Below are positions 52,393 to 59,095 of a DNA stretch of 64,000 nt, piece after piece; positions within the stretch are counted from its first letter, which is position 1, and each line of letters starts with the position of its first letter. Under the pieces are notes generated by a model. The model made no database searches, was not told the origin of the DNA, and saw nothing but the letters and a program-made list of their open reading frames with translations. Made by a program: the position numbers and the translations under genes. This DNA comes from Rhizobium ecuadorense (lineage in GTDB: Bacteria > Pseudomonadota > Alphaproteobacteria > Rhizobiales > Rhizobiaceae): assembly GCF_001187535.1 (NCBI RefSeq), contig NZ_LFIO01001065.1, positions 248,001 to 312,000 on the forward strand, read 5' to 3'.

Positions 52393-53403
52393 TCAGGCCA
52401 AGAGATCGTTGGTATAATAGGTGGAAAAGTCCGGCTTCTCCTTGAGTGCGGCGCCATTCGCATCGACCAGAATGCCGTTCTCGAGCAGGAAGCCGCCGAT
52501 GGCGTCGGCCTTTGCCGGGTCGAGCGTGCCGATCACGCCGGCCTCGGATTTCAGGAAGTGTCCTTCGATCAGCGCCTTCTGCGACGCTTTCACCAATTCG
52601 GTGTTCATCAGCGCGCCGTTGCTCTCGGATATCAGCAGCGCGCAGGCTTCGTCGGAATGATCGACGGAATAGGCATAACCCTTTCGCGTCGCCTGAATGA
52701 AAGCGCGGGCATTGTCCCGATTGGCCGAGAGATAGGCGTCGCTGGAGACGATGACCGTCGTCTGCTCGTCGGGAATGCCATAGTCGGAATAGTGGAAGCG
52801 GGCGATCTTCCGGTTTTCCAGTTCGGCGGCAACGCCTTCCCAGGTATAGATCTCCAGCGTGAAATCGATCGAGCCATTGTCCAGCGCCTCGTAGGCCGAG
52901 GTGCCGAGCGTGACGGTGTTGACCTCGCCTTTGCCGCCATCGTTGCGGATCATCGCGGAGACCAGTGCGCTCTCCCAGGTGCCGCCGAAGCCGCCATAGG
53001 TCTTGCCGTCGAGATCCTTGGGGCTCTTGATGTCGTCGCGTCCGCCCTTGAAGATCAGCCGGGCTGTTTCGGTCTGGACGACGCCGTAGACCATTTTCAC
53101 GTCGCCGCCGGCGGCGCGCTGCGTGATGGCCTCGATCTCGCTGCTGATGCCGAAGTCGGCGACGCCGTTCGACACCAGCGTGCCGGCGCTGGTGTCGGTA
53201 AAGGGAAGAATTTCGACATCGAGGCCGGCGGCGGCATAGAAGCCCTTCGCCTTGGCGACATAGATGCCGATATGGTTGGTGTTGGGCGTCCAGTCGAGCG
53301 CGATGCGCGCCTTTGCGGGCGCTGACTGGGCGAAGGCGGGGCGGCCGGCAAGGCTTGCCGCGAGGGCGGCGAAGATCGTCTGGCGACGGGTGAGAAGCAG
53401 CAT
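52393..53403 (-). CDS. thiY: Thiamine-precursor ABC transporter substrate-binding protein (ThiY-like)
   Basis: 336 residues. NMT1/THI5-like periplasmic protein that binds formyl-aminopyrimidine (FAMP) or HMP-type precursors. A signal peptide covers residues 1-25 (TRRQTIFAALAASLAG, possible twin-arginine-like RR), then RIALDWTPNTNHIGIYVA, the family mark. GAGGAGGTCACC lies just before ATG 53403, supporting this start over one nine codons upstream. It is separated from thiZ by a palindromic repeat of 44 bases, so it may also have its own expression level. Confidence 0.88.
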   Translation of the reverse strand: MLLLTRRQTIFAALAASLAGRPAFAQSAPAKARIALDWTPNTNHIGIYVAKAKGFYAAAGLDVEILPFTDTSAGTLVSNGVADFGISSEIEAITQRAAGGDVKMVYGVVQTETARLIFKGGRDDIKSPKDLDGKTYGGFGGTWESALVSAMIRNDGGKGEVNTVTLGTSAYEALDNGSIDFTLEIYTWEGVAAELENRKIARFHYSDYGIPDEQTTVIVSSDAYLSANRDNARAFIQATRKGYAYSVDHSDEACALLISESNGALMNTELVKASQKALIEGHFLKSEAGVIGTLDPAKADAIGGFLLENGILVDANGAALKEKPDFSTYYTNDLLA

Positions 53404-53424
53404 GGTGACCTCCTCAGGTCTCTG

Positions 53425-53468
53425 GAGCATGATGCCGAAAAGTGTGAGCAGTTTTCGGCATCATGCTC
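53425..53468. repeat. Perfect 17-bp palindromic repeat between thiZ and thiY
   Basis: GAGCATGATGCCGAAAA (53425-53441) pairs perfectly with TTTTCGGCATCATGCTC (53452-53468) around a ten-base loop. The element touches the first base of the thiZ stop codon, read on the minus strand. It belongs to the family also seen at 8151 and 16073; its central AAAACTGCTCACACTTTT resembles the core at 31170 and 57466. Confidence 0.85.
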
Positions 53469-54280
53469 TAACTCTTTATATTGGCACAGGATTCAGATTT
53501 TAGACCGGCCGGCCCAAAATCATCCTGTTCTAGCGAATGAAGCAGGGTTTGCAGGATTTCGGTTTCGATCGCCTGGGCCGCCGGCGAGCCGAGATCGGCA
53601 ATGCTTCTCGGACGGGGCAGGGGAACGTGGAATTCGCGGATGATACGCGCCGGGCGGGCCGAAAGCACGTAGATACGGTCGGAGAGGAACACGGCCTCGC
53701 GGACGTCATGGGTGATCAGCAGCGCCGTCCAGCGGTGTTCGGTCCACATGCCCTGCAGCCATTCCTGGATCTGCGTGCGCGTCAGCGCGTCGAGCGCGCC
53801 GAACGGCTCGTCGAGCAGCAGCATGTCCTGGGTCTGGACGACGGTGCGCAACAGGGCGGCGCGCTGGCGCATGCCGCCGGATAATTCGGAGGGATAATGG
53901 TGTTCGAAACCGGCAAGGCCGAAGCGTTCGAATAGCGGCGCGACAGTGGCGCGCGCTGCCCGGCGGCTCATGCCCCGCACCTCGAGGCCAAGGGCGGCAT
54001 TGTCGATGATCCGGCGCCAGGGCATCAGCGCATCGCGCTGCGGCATGAAGGCGAAGGAGTGCGGCGCCTCTTCCAGTGGCGCGCCGTTGAAAAGCACGGT
54101 GCCGGAATCGGGCCGAAGCGCCTGCGTCAGCAATCGGAGCACTGTCGATTTTCCGGAGCCGGACGGGCCGACGATCGAAACGAACTCGCCGCTTGCGACG
54201 CTGAGCGAAATATCGCCCAGCACCTTCATGCCGTCGAAGGATTTGGCGATATTCCGCAGCTCAACCATTGTATCGCTCAT
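53468..54280 (-). CDS. thiZ: Thiamine-precursor ABC transporter ATP-binding protein (ThiZ-like)
   Basis: 270 residues of the SsuB/TauB/ThiZ type. Walker A GPSGSGKSTVL, Q-loop in FAFMPQRDALMPWRR, signature LSGGMRQR, Walker B DMLLLDEPFGALDA and LLITHDVREAV. The start overlaps the thiX stop by four bases. Part of the TPP-riboswitch-led operon thiX-thiZ-thiY. Confidence 0.9.
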   Translation of the reverse strand: MSDTMVELRNIAKSFDGMKVLGDISLSVASGEFVSIVGPSGSGKSTVLRLLTQALRPDSGTVLFNGAPLEEAPHSFAFMPQRDALMPWRRIIDNAALGLEVRGMSRRAARATVAPLFERFGLAGFEHHYPSELSGGMRQRAALLRTVVQTQDMLLLDEPFGALDALTRTQIQEWLQGMWTEHRWTALLITHDVREAVFLSDRIYVLSARPARIIREFHVPLPRPRSIADLGSPAAQAIETEILQTLLHSLEQDDFGPAGLKSESCANIKS

Positions 54281-55083
54281 CGGCGCCGCTCCCCGGATGG
54301 TTGCCAGGGCATGACAAGGCGCTGGATCAAGAGCGTCAGGCCGAAGAGGCAGAGGGTGAGCACGGCGCTGACAACGACGGCGGCGAGCACCAGATCGGGA
54401 CGGAAATTATTCTTGGCGTTGAGGATATAGATGCCGAGGCCGCGGGCGGCGCCGGCATATTCGGCAAAGATCGCGCCGACGACGGCATAGGTGATCGAGA
54501 TCCGCAGGCCGGCGAAGAAATAGGGCAGCGCGGAGGGAAGCCGTGCCAGGCGGAAGATGCGCCAGCGGCTCGCTTTCATCGAGTTCAAAAGTTCGGCGAT
54601 GTCGCGGTCGGTCGATTCATAGCCCTGCAGCAGGGCGACAAGCAGCGGGAAGAAGGTGACGAGCGCCACCAGCAGGATCTTCGGCAAGAGGCCGAAGCCA
54701 AACCAGAGGACGACAAGCGGCGCGATCGCCACCAGTGGCAGGGTCTGGCTGGCGATGAAGATCGGCAGCAATGCCCGGCGCATGAAAGGCATGAAATCCA
54801 TGAGGATCGAAGCGGCGAAGGCGAAGGCAAGCGACAGCGCGAAACCGCCAAGCGTCGCGCCGAGCGTCGGCCAGGTGTTTGATATCAGCGCTTCGCGGTT
54901 CAGCCAGCCCTGGATGAGAATGCGCGAAGGCGCCGGCAGGATGGAAGGCTTGATGCCGGAAAGATCGACATAGACCTCCCATGCCGCCAGAAAGGCGAAG
55001 CCCGCGAGCAAGGCGGGCATTGCCCGGTAGAGAGCGGCGCGGAGCGCTGCAAGGCGCGAATGCGAAGGTCGTGGCAGTGTCAT
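54277..55083 (-). CDS. thiX: Thiamine-precursor ABC transporter permease (ThiX-like)
   Basis: 268 residues with about six membrane segments. The EAA loop with IAELLNSMKASRWRIFRLARLPSALPY is the ABC permease signature of the SsuC/ThiX group. ATG 55083 shares one base with the stop of the 42-codon leader ORF (TGATG), so its translation depends on ribosomes that finish the leader. That puts thiX under the control of the upstream TPP riboswitch. Confidence 0.9.
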   Translation of the reverse strand: MTLPRPSHSRLAALRAALYRAMPALLAGFAFLAAWEVYVDLSGIKPSILPAPSRILIQGWLNREALISNTWPTLGATLGGFALSLAFAFAASILMDFMPFMRRALLPIFIASQTLPLVAIAPLVVLWFGFGLLPKILLVALVTFFPLLVALLQGYESTDRDIAELLNSMKASRWRIFRLARLPSALPYFFAGLRISITYAVVGAIFAEYAGAARGLGIYILNAKNNFRPDLVLAAVVVSAVLTLCLFGLTLLIQRLVMPWQPSGERRR

Positions 55084-55211
55084 CAGCGTTTGATTTCGGT
55101 CTCGATGGGCAGCCGGTCGCTATCGGGATCGAGCGCCTTGACGGCATCGAGAATGATGCCGACGAGGTTGCCTGATATCGGATAGACTGACACTTCTGCG
55201 CTTGAGAACAT
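55083..55211 (-). pseudogene. 42-codon leader ORF, likely remnant of a YkoF-type thiamine-binding gene
   Basis: ATG 55211 lies five bases after GCGAGG, the ribosome site that forms the end of the TPP riboswitch. The ORF encodes 42 residues: MFSSAEVSVYPISGNLVGII, then LDAVKALDPDSDRLPIET. As I remember, the YkoF-like thiamine/HMP-binding proteins found in this position in other rhizobia begin MFSGAQVSLYPMSDDFV ... ALDPYRERLRIETDD and run to about 200 residues, so this looks like their first fifth, cut short. Its TGA overlaps the thiX ATG. It may persist because it couples the riboswitch to thiX. Confidence 0.6.
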
Positions 55212-55312
55212 CTGAACCTCGCTCCGCTGGCATTACCCAGATCAGCTTTGAAGGGTCCAGAGGCTTGCGCCTCACATCTCAGCCCCGGCGATACGGAGCT
55301 CCCCTGTATTTC
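55212..55312 (-). ncRNA. TPP riboswitch (THI element)
   Basis: On the minus strand, in order: GGGGAGCTC near 55305, GGGGCTGAGATG with CTGAGA at 55282-55277, a variable hairpin (GAGGCGCAAGCCTC), ACCCTT, then CTGATCTGG at 55245-55237 and AATGCCAGCGGAG at 55234-55222. These are the conserved blocks of the thiamine diphosphate riboswitch. The last block runs into the ribosome site GCGAGG of the leader ORF, so ligand binding should block translation initiation. Confidence 0.95.
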
Positions 55313-55398
55313 GGCGGAAACTACCACCCGGGTTTTCTTCCCGCAACCGCAAAATTGCGAACCGGTCCGTCCAGTCGGAATGGATCTGATCTCAGGGA

Positions 55399-55429
55399 AA
55401 CACCCGAGCGGAAGTCCCGCTCGGGTGTT
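55399..55429. terminator. Orphan 13-bp hairpin between the TPP element and soxR
   Basis: AACACCCGAGCGG and CCGCTCGGGTGTT pair perfectly around AAGTC. There is no T-run on either strand and no gene that it would clearly terminate: it lies upstream of both divergent units. It may be a leftover terminator of a lost gene. No coding frame of interest is seen in the roughly 280 bases between the riboswitch and soxR. Confidence 0.5.
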
Positions 55430-55563
55430 CCTCGGTGGGCCCGTACCTGCCGGGAACGGGACCGCAGCTTGCTGCCTCAGGCGGCGATGTCGGCGTGCGC
55501 AAGGCGTCCGCGCTGGCGGGCGCCCGATCGGGCTTTACGATTGCAGGAGCAAGGGTTATAAAA

Positions 55564-55581
55564 CCTCAACTAATATTGAGG
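55564..55581 (+). promoter_or_regulatory. SoxR box upstream of soxR
   Basis: CCTCAACTAATATTGAGG, an 18-base palindrome matching the SoxR binding consensus CCTCAA-N6-TTGAGG. It lies nine bases before the soxR ATG, so it could be autoregulatory. MerR-type regulators act within over-long promoter spacers; the matching -10 is not certain. Confidence 0.85.
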
Positions 55582-55590
55582 TCAAGAGGC

Positions 55591-56055
55591 ATGGATCGGA
55601 TTCCGGCAGCGCAGCCCGGCAAACTGCTGACGGTCGGTGAGGTGGCCGAGCGCAGCGGTCTTGCCGTTTCGGCGCTGCATTTCTACGAGACAAAGGGTTT
55701 GATCTCGAGCATCCGCTCCCGCGGCAACCAGCGGCGCTACGGGCGCGACGTACTTCGCCGCCTCGGCATCATTAAGGTGGCGCAGCGTGTCGGCATTCCG
55801 CTTGTGGAAATCCAGGCGGCGTTCCACTCGCTGCCGCAGGGGCGCACGCCGACGGCCGCGGACTGGCAGACGTTGTCGGCACGATGGAAGGACGATCTCG
55901 ACGCGCGAATCGGCCAGCTCAGCCTGTTGCGCGACCGCCTGGCCGGCTGCATCGGCTGCGGCTGTCTGTCGATCGAAAGCTGTCCGCTGCGCAATCCCTG
56001 CGACCGGCTCGGCAAGGAAGGGCCGGGTGCGCGGCTGCTGCAGACCGAAAACTAG
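55591..56055 (+). CDS. soxR: Redox-sensitive transcriptional regulator SoxR
   Basis: 154 residues of the MerR family. The N-terminal winged helix ([20 protein letters not shown]), a dimerisation helix, and the [2Fe-2S] cysteines [12 protein letters not shown] (Cys120, Cys123, Cys125, Cys131) are present, identical in spacing to E. coli SoxR. Many non-enteric SoxR proteins sense redox-active compounds directly and control export or reductase genes, with no SoxS. ATG 55591 lies just after the SoxR box; AAGAGGC is the ribosome site. Confidence 0.95.
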   Translation: MDRIPAAQPGKLLTVGEVAERSGLAVSALHFYETKGLISSIRSRGNQRRYGRDVLRRLGIIKVAQRVGIPLVEIQAAFHSLPQGRTPTAADWQTLSARWKDDLDARIGQLSLLRDRLAGCIGCGCLSIESCPLRNPCDRLGKEGPGARLLQTEN

Positions 56056-56059
56056 CCTT

Positions 56060-56116
56060 CGGGAGAGCCAAGTCTCCCCGGGAGAGCCGAGTCTCTCCGG
56101 GAGAGCCAAGTCTCTC
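56060..56116. repeat. Three tandem 19-bp repeats after soxR
   Basis: CGGGAGAGCCAAGTCTCCC, CGGGAGAGCCGAGTCTCTC and CGGGAGAGCCAAGTCTCTC follow without a gap. Each can fold on itself (GGGAGA / TCTCCC around a short loop). They lie four bases after the soxR stop and may end its transcript. Slight differences between copies indicate age or drift. Confidence 0.85.
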
Positions 56117-56199
56117 CCGGAAAGATCGATGTCTGCCTTTCTTTCGGTCGCGGTGCTCATATGTTAAGGGCGAGTGACGCAACCGAGGAGGACGGCTTC

Positions 56200-56970
56200 G
56201 TGTTTCATCCAAGACTGTTTGAAAATCGCAATGTCGTCGTCACCGGCGCCGGCCGCGGCATCGGCCTGGAAGTCGCTCGGCAGTTTCTGGATTGCGGCGC
56301 GAAGGTCATCGTTCACACCGGGCGCAAGCCGGGGCGAGACCTGCCGGATTTCCTGCTGACGGCTGAATCGGAAAGACGGGCGCTGCTGCTGCATGCCGAT
56401 TTCTCCGCCGCCGGCGGGGCGGCGCAATTTGCCGAAGATGTTCTCGCATTCTTCGACAAGGTGCATGTGCTCGTCAACAATGCCGGCACCATGCTCGGCC
56501 GTTTTCCGGCTGCGACGCTGACCGACGCGGAATATGAGGCGGTCATCCGGCTCAACCAGACATCGGTGGTGGCGCTGACGCGCGCCTTGCTGCCGGCATT
56601 GAAGGCGGCCGAGGGTGCTGCCGTCGTCAACACAGTTTCGATCTCGGCGCTGACCGGCGGCAGCCCCGGCTCCTCGATCTATTCGGCCTCGAAAGCCTTC
56701 GTTGCGACCTATTCGAAGGCGCTTGCCCGCGAGCTTGCCCCGGACGGCATCCGCGTCAACTGCGTCTCGCCGGGAACGATCGAGACGGATTTCCACGAGC
56801 GCTATTCCTCCAGGGAAAAACTGGAGCAGACCCGGAAATCCATCCCGTTGCAGCGGCTCGGCACGGCGGAGGATTGCGCTCCCGCCTATCTGTTCCTGGC
56901 AGCTCCCTTGCTGTCGGGATACATCACCGGCCAGGTGATCGAGATCAATGGCGGACAGCTTATCTGCTGA
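56200..56970 (+). CDS. Short-chain dehydrogenase/reductase
   Basis: 256 residues from GTG 56200, or 269 from ATG 56161. GAGGAG is nine bases before the GTG. Cofactor loop VTGAGRGIGLEV, NNAG in VLVNNAGTMLG, catalytic Ser in TVSISALTGG and YxxxK in IYSASKAFVATYSK, and C-terminal GYITGQVIEINGGQ. The second strand carries HTGRKPGRD, which suggests NADP. Its place after soxR suggests a redox-related substrate, but no SoxR box lies in front of it. Confidence 0.88.
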   Translation: MFHPRLFENRNVVVTGAGRGIGLEVARQFLDCGAKVIVHTGRKPGRDLPDFLLTAESERRALLLHADFSAAGGAAQFAEDVLAFFDKVHVLVNNAGTMLGRFPAATLTDAEYEAVIRLNQTSVVALTRALLPALKAAEGAAVVNTVSISALTGGSPGSSIYSASKAFVATYSKALARELAPDGIRVNCVSPGTIETDFHERYSSREKLEQTRKSIPLQRLGTAEDCAPAYLFLAAPLLSGYITGQVIEINGGQLIC

Positions 56971-57010
56971 TTTACTTGGACCTTTTTTGGCATTTCATCA
57001 CTATTGACCA

Positions 57011-57026
57011 ATTCGCTTGTGCGAAT
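57011..57026. promoter_or_regulatory. Operator-like palindrome upstream of the ArsR gene
   Basis: ATTCGC-TTGT-GCGAAT, perfect six-base arms, immediately after a TTGACC that could be a -35. It is thus placed in a promoter spacer, as expected for an autorepressed ArsR/SmtB gene. This supports a coding start downstream of 57026. Confidence 0.55.
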
Positions 57027-57073
57027 ATGCTATTGTGCTGATCTACCACACCGCCTCCCTTCCGAGATATCGA

Positions 57074-57403
57074 ATGCCGTTGCCTAAACCGGAGCCGGGG
57101 ATGACCGGCCAGGACTTGCACATACTCGCTGGAAAAGCCCATGAAGCGAGCGATCTGCTGAAAGCTTTGGCGCATCACACTCGACTTCTGATCCTCTGCA
57201 TACTGGCAAAACAGGAGCGGACGGTCGGGGAAATCGAAAATATTCTCGGCATACAGCAGGCGATGGTCTCGCAGCAGCTTGCGCGTTTGCGGCTCGAAGG
57301 CCTGGTCAATACGCGCCGTCAGGGCAGGCTGGTTTATTACAGTATCGGCAATGTCAGCGTGCTTGCCTTCCTCGAATCGCTGTTTGAGCTTTTCCCATTG
57401 TAG
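57074..57403 (+). CDS. ArsR/SmtB-family transcriptional regulator
   Basis: 109 residues if started at ATG 57074. Another ATG at 57101 is possible, and an ATG at 57017 falls in the operator. The winged helix-turn-helix has KALAHHTRLLILCIL, IENILGIQQAMVSQQLARLR, then LVNTRRQGRLVYYSIG. No obvious metal-binding cysteine pair occurs in the recognition helix, so it could be a non-metal sensor like BigR or NolR, or sense another ligand. Followed by a strong terminator. Confidence 0.82.
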   Translation: MPLPKPEPGMTGQDLHILAGKAHEASDLLKALAHHTRLLILCILAKQERTVGEIENILGIQQAMVSQQLARLRLEGLVNTRRQGRLVYYSIGNVSVLAFLESLFELFPL

Positions 57404-57412
57404 AAAACTGTT

Positions 57413-57460
57413 AAAGCGCGTCGCAAAGAACTTGCTTCATGCGACGCGCTTTAGTTTTTT
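57413..57460 (+). terminator. Rho-independent terminator after the ArsR gene
   Basis: AAAGCGCGTCGCA (57413-57425) pairs perfectly with TGCGACGCGCTTT (57440-57452) around a 14-base loop, followed by AGTTTTTT. Confidence 0.85.
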
Positions 57461-57465
57461 GTGTT

Positions 57466-57514
57466 ATGCATGTCGTCGTCCCAAAACCGCTGCACACTTT
57501 TGGGCGACATGCAT
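57466..57514. repeat. Palindromic intergenic repeat with AAAACCGCTGCACACTTTT core
   Basis: ATGCATGTCG pairs with CGACATGCAT, and inner CCAAAA with TTTTGG. The 19-base core is identical to that at 31185-31203. It follows the ArsR terminator by six bases. Confidence 0.8.
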
Positions 57515-57586
57515 TAGCACCGCCCTTGCGGAGCGTCGCTGCTATGTCGAAGATGAGGCCGGACGCGGAATGTCGCGGGAGACCGG

Positions 57587-58480
57587 ATGATCGACAAGCT
57601 GGAATTCTTCATCGCCCTTGCCAATGAAAAACATTTCGGCCGCGCCGCCGAAGAATGCGGGATTTCACAGCCGACGTTGTCGGCCGCGATCCGGCAGCTC
57701 GAGGATCAGCTCGGCGTCATGCTGGTGCAGCGCGGCTCGCGGTTTCAGGGCTTGACGCCGGAAGGGCAGCGCGTGCTCGAATGGGCTCGCCGCATCGTCG
57801 GCGACGCCCGCACCATGCGCGAGGAGATGCGCGCCGCGCGCCGCGGTCTTTCCGGCCATATCCGTCTCGCCGCCATTCCGACGGCGCTCGCCATGCTGTC
57901 GCGCATCACCACGCCCTTTCAGGAGCGGCATCCCGGCGTCACCTTCTCGATCGTCTCACGCAATTCGCTGCAGGTGCTGAGCATGCTCGAAAACCTCGAA
58001 ATCGATGCCGGCATCACCTATCTCGAAAATGAACCGCTCGGCCGTGTCACCAGCGTTCCGCTCTATGCCGAGCGTTACCATCTGATCACGGCTGCAGGCA
58101 GCCCGCTGTCCGATCGCGACAATGTGACCTGGAAGGAGGTCGGCGATCTTCGGCTTTGTCTATTGACCGCCGACATGCAGAACCGCCGAATCATCAATCG
58201 GCACCTGACGGAAGCAGGCGCGAGTGTGCATCCGACGCTCGAATCCAATTCGATGATCGTGCTGTTTTCGCATGTTCGAACCGGACGCTGGGCGAGCATC
58301 ATGCCGCGCAATGTCGCCAAATCTTTTGGTTTTCCAGTGGAAATCCGGATGATTCCGATCGTCGAACCGGAAGCGCATCATCTGGTCGGGCTCGTAGCGC
58401 CTTATCGTGAACCCTTCACGCCGCTCGTCTCGGCCTTGCTGCACGAAGCGCGGGTGCTCGTGAGGGACGAGGAACTCTGA
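57587..58480 (+). CDS. fdsR: LysR-family regulator, probably of formate dehydrogenase
   Basis: 297 residues. The helix-turn-helix KLEFFIALANEKHFGRAAEE, CGISQPTLSAAIRQLE and the LVQRGSRFQGLTPEG wing are typical; the effector domain is complete. In relatives a LysR gene of this type, called FdsR, lies next to fds genes and controls them. Position (136 bases before fdsG, same strand) is the reason for the call. GGGAGACC before ATG 57587. Confidence 0.82.
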   Translation: MIDKLEFFIALANEKHFGRAAEECGISQPTLSAAIRQLEDQLGVMLVQRGSRFQGLTPEGQRVLEWARRIVGDARTMREEMRAARRGLSGHIRLAAIPTALAMLSRITTPFQERHPGVTFSIVSRNSLQVLSMLENLEIDAGITYLENEPLGRVTSVPLYAERYHLITAAGSPLSDRDNVTWKEVGDLRLCLLTADMQNRRIINRHLTEAGASVHPTLESNSMIVLFSHVRTGRWASIMPRNVAKSFGFPVEIRMIPIVEPEAHHLVGLVAPYREPFTPLVSALLHEARVLVRDEEL

Positions 58481-58490
58481 TAGGAAAAAT

Positions 58491-58509
58491 CTATCGATCC
58501 ACAGGATAG
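58491..58509. promoter_or_regulatory. LysR-type dyad CTATC-N9-GATAG before fdsG
   Basis: A T-N11-A-like dyad 107 bases before the fdsG start, in the 135-base gap. It suits a binding site for the adjacent LysR protein. Arms are only five bases long, so chance cannot be excluded. Confidence 0.4.
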
Positions 58510-58615
58510 CTTTATTGATCACGCTCGGCTTCCCTGAGATGCTGGTTATGGAATGGTGATTGGCTGGGGGAGTCTGCCATTCCTGTAACGAGCAAGCGGC
58601 TGGGAGGGCTGCCTT

Positions 58616-59095
58616 ATGACCATTCATATCGCCGAAGGCGATATCACAGCGCGCACCCGTGCCATCGTCGCCGAGCTTCGCTTCCTTGAAGGGCCGCTGC
58701 TTCCCATTCTGCACGAGGTTCAGGAAGAATTCGGCTATGTGCCGCAGGAGGCCGTGCCTGTGATAGCGGAGGAACTGAACCTTTCCCGCGCCGAGGTGCA
58801 TGGCGTGGTGACCTTCTATCATGATTACCGCGACCATCCGGCCGGCCGGCATGTGCTGAAGCTCTGTCGGGCCGAGGCCTGTCAGTCGATGGGCGGCGAT
58901 GCGGTGGCCGAACGTGTGAAGACGCTGCTCGGCATCGATTTTCACCAGACGACGCTCGACGGCAGTGTGACGCTGGAACCGGTCTACTGCCTCGGGCTCT
59001 GCGCCTGCGCCCCGTCGGCGATGCTCGACGGCGAGGTCTACGGCCGGATCGACGATCAGACGGCGGCCGAACTCGTTGCGGAGGCACGCCGATGA
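58616..59095 (+). CDS. fdsG: NAD-dependent formate dehydrogenase gamma subunit
   Basis: 159 residues, NuoE-like. The [2Fe-2S] cysteines are Cys84 and Cys89 in LKLCRAEACQSMG and Cys125 and Cys129 in YCLGLCACAPSAML. It forms the diaphorase unit with FdsB. The stop overlaps the fdsB start by four bases. Confidence 0.95.
   Translation: MTIHIAEGDITARTRAIVAELRFLEGPLLPILHEVQEEFGYVPQEAVPVIAEELNLSRAEVHGVVTFYHDYRDHPAGRHVLKLCRAEACQSMGGDAVAERVKTLLGIDFHQTTLDGSVTLEPVYCLGLCACAPSAMLDGEVYGRIDDQTAAELVAEARR

Noticed and set aside
56060..56116. Tandem repeats as a possible mini-CRISPR array
   Set aside because: The copies are adjacent with no spacers, and no cas genes are in the window.
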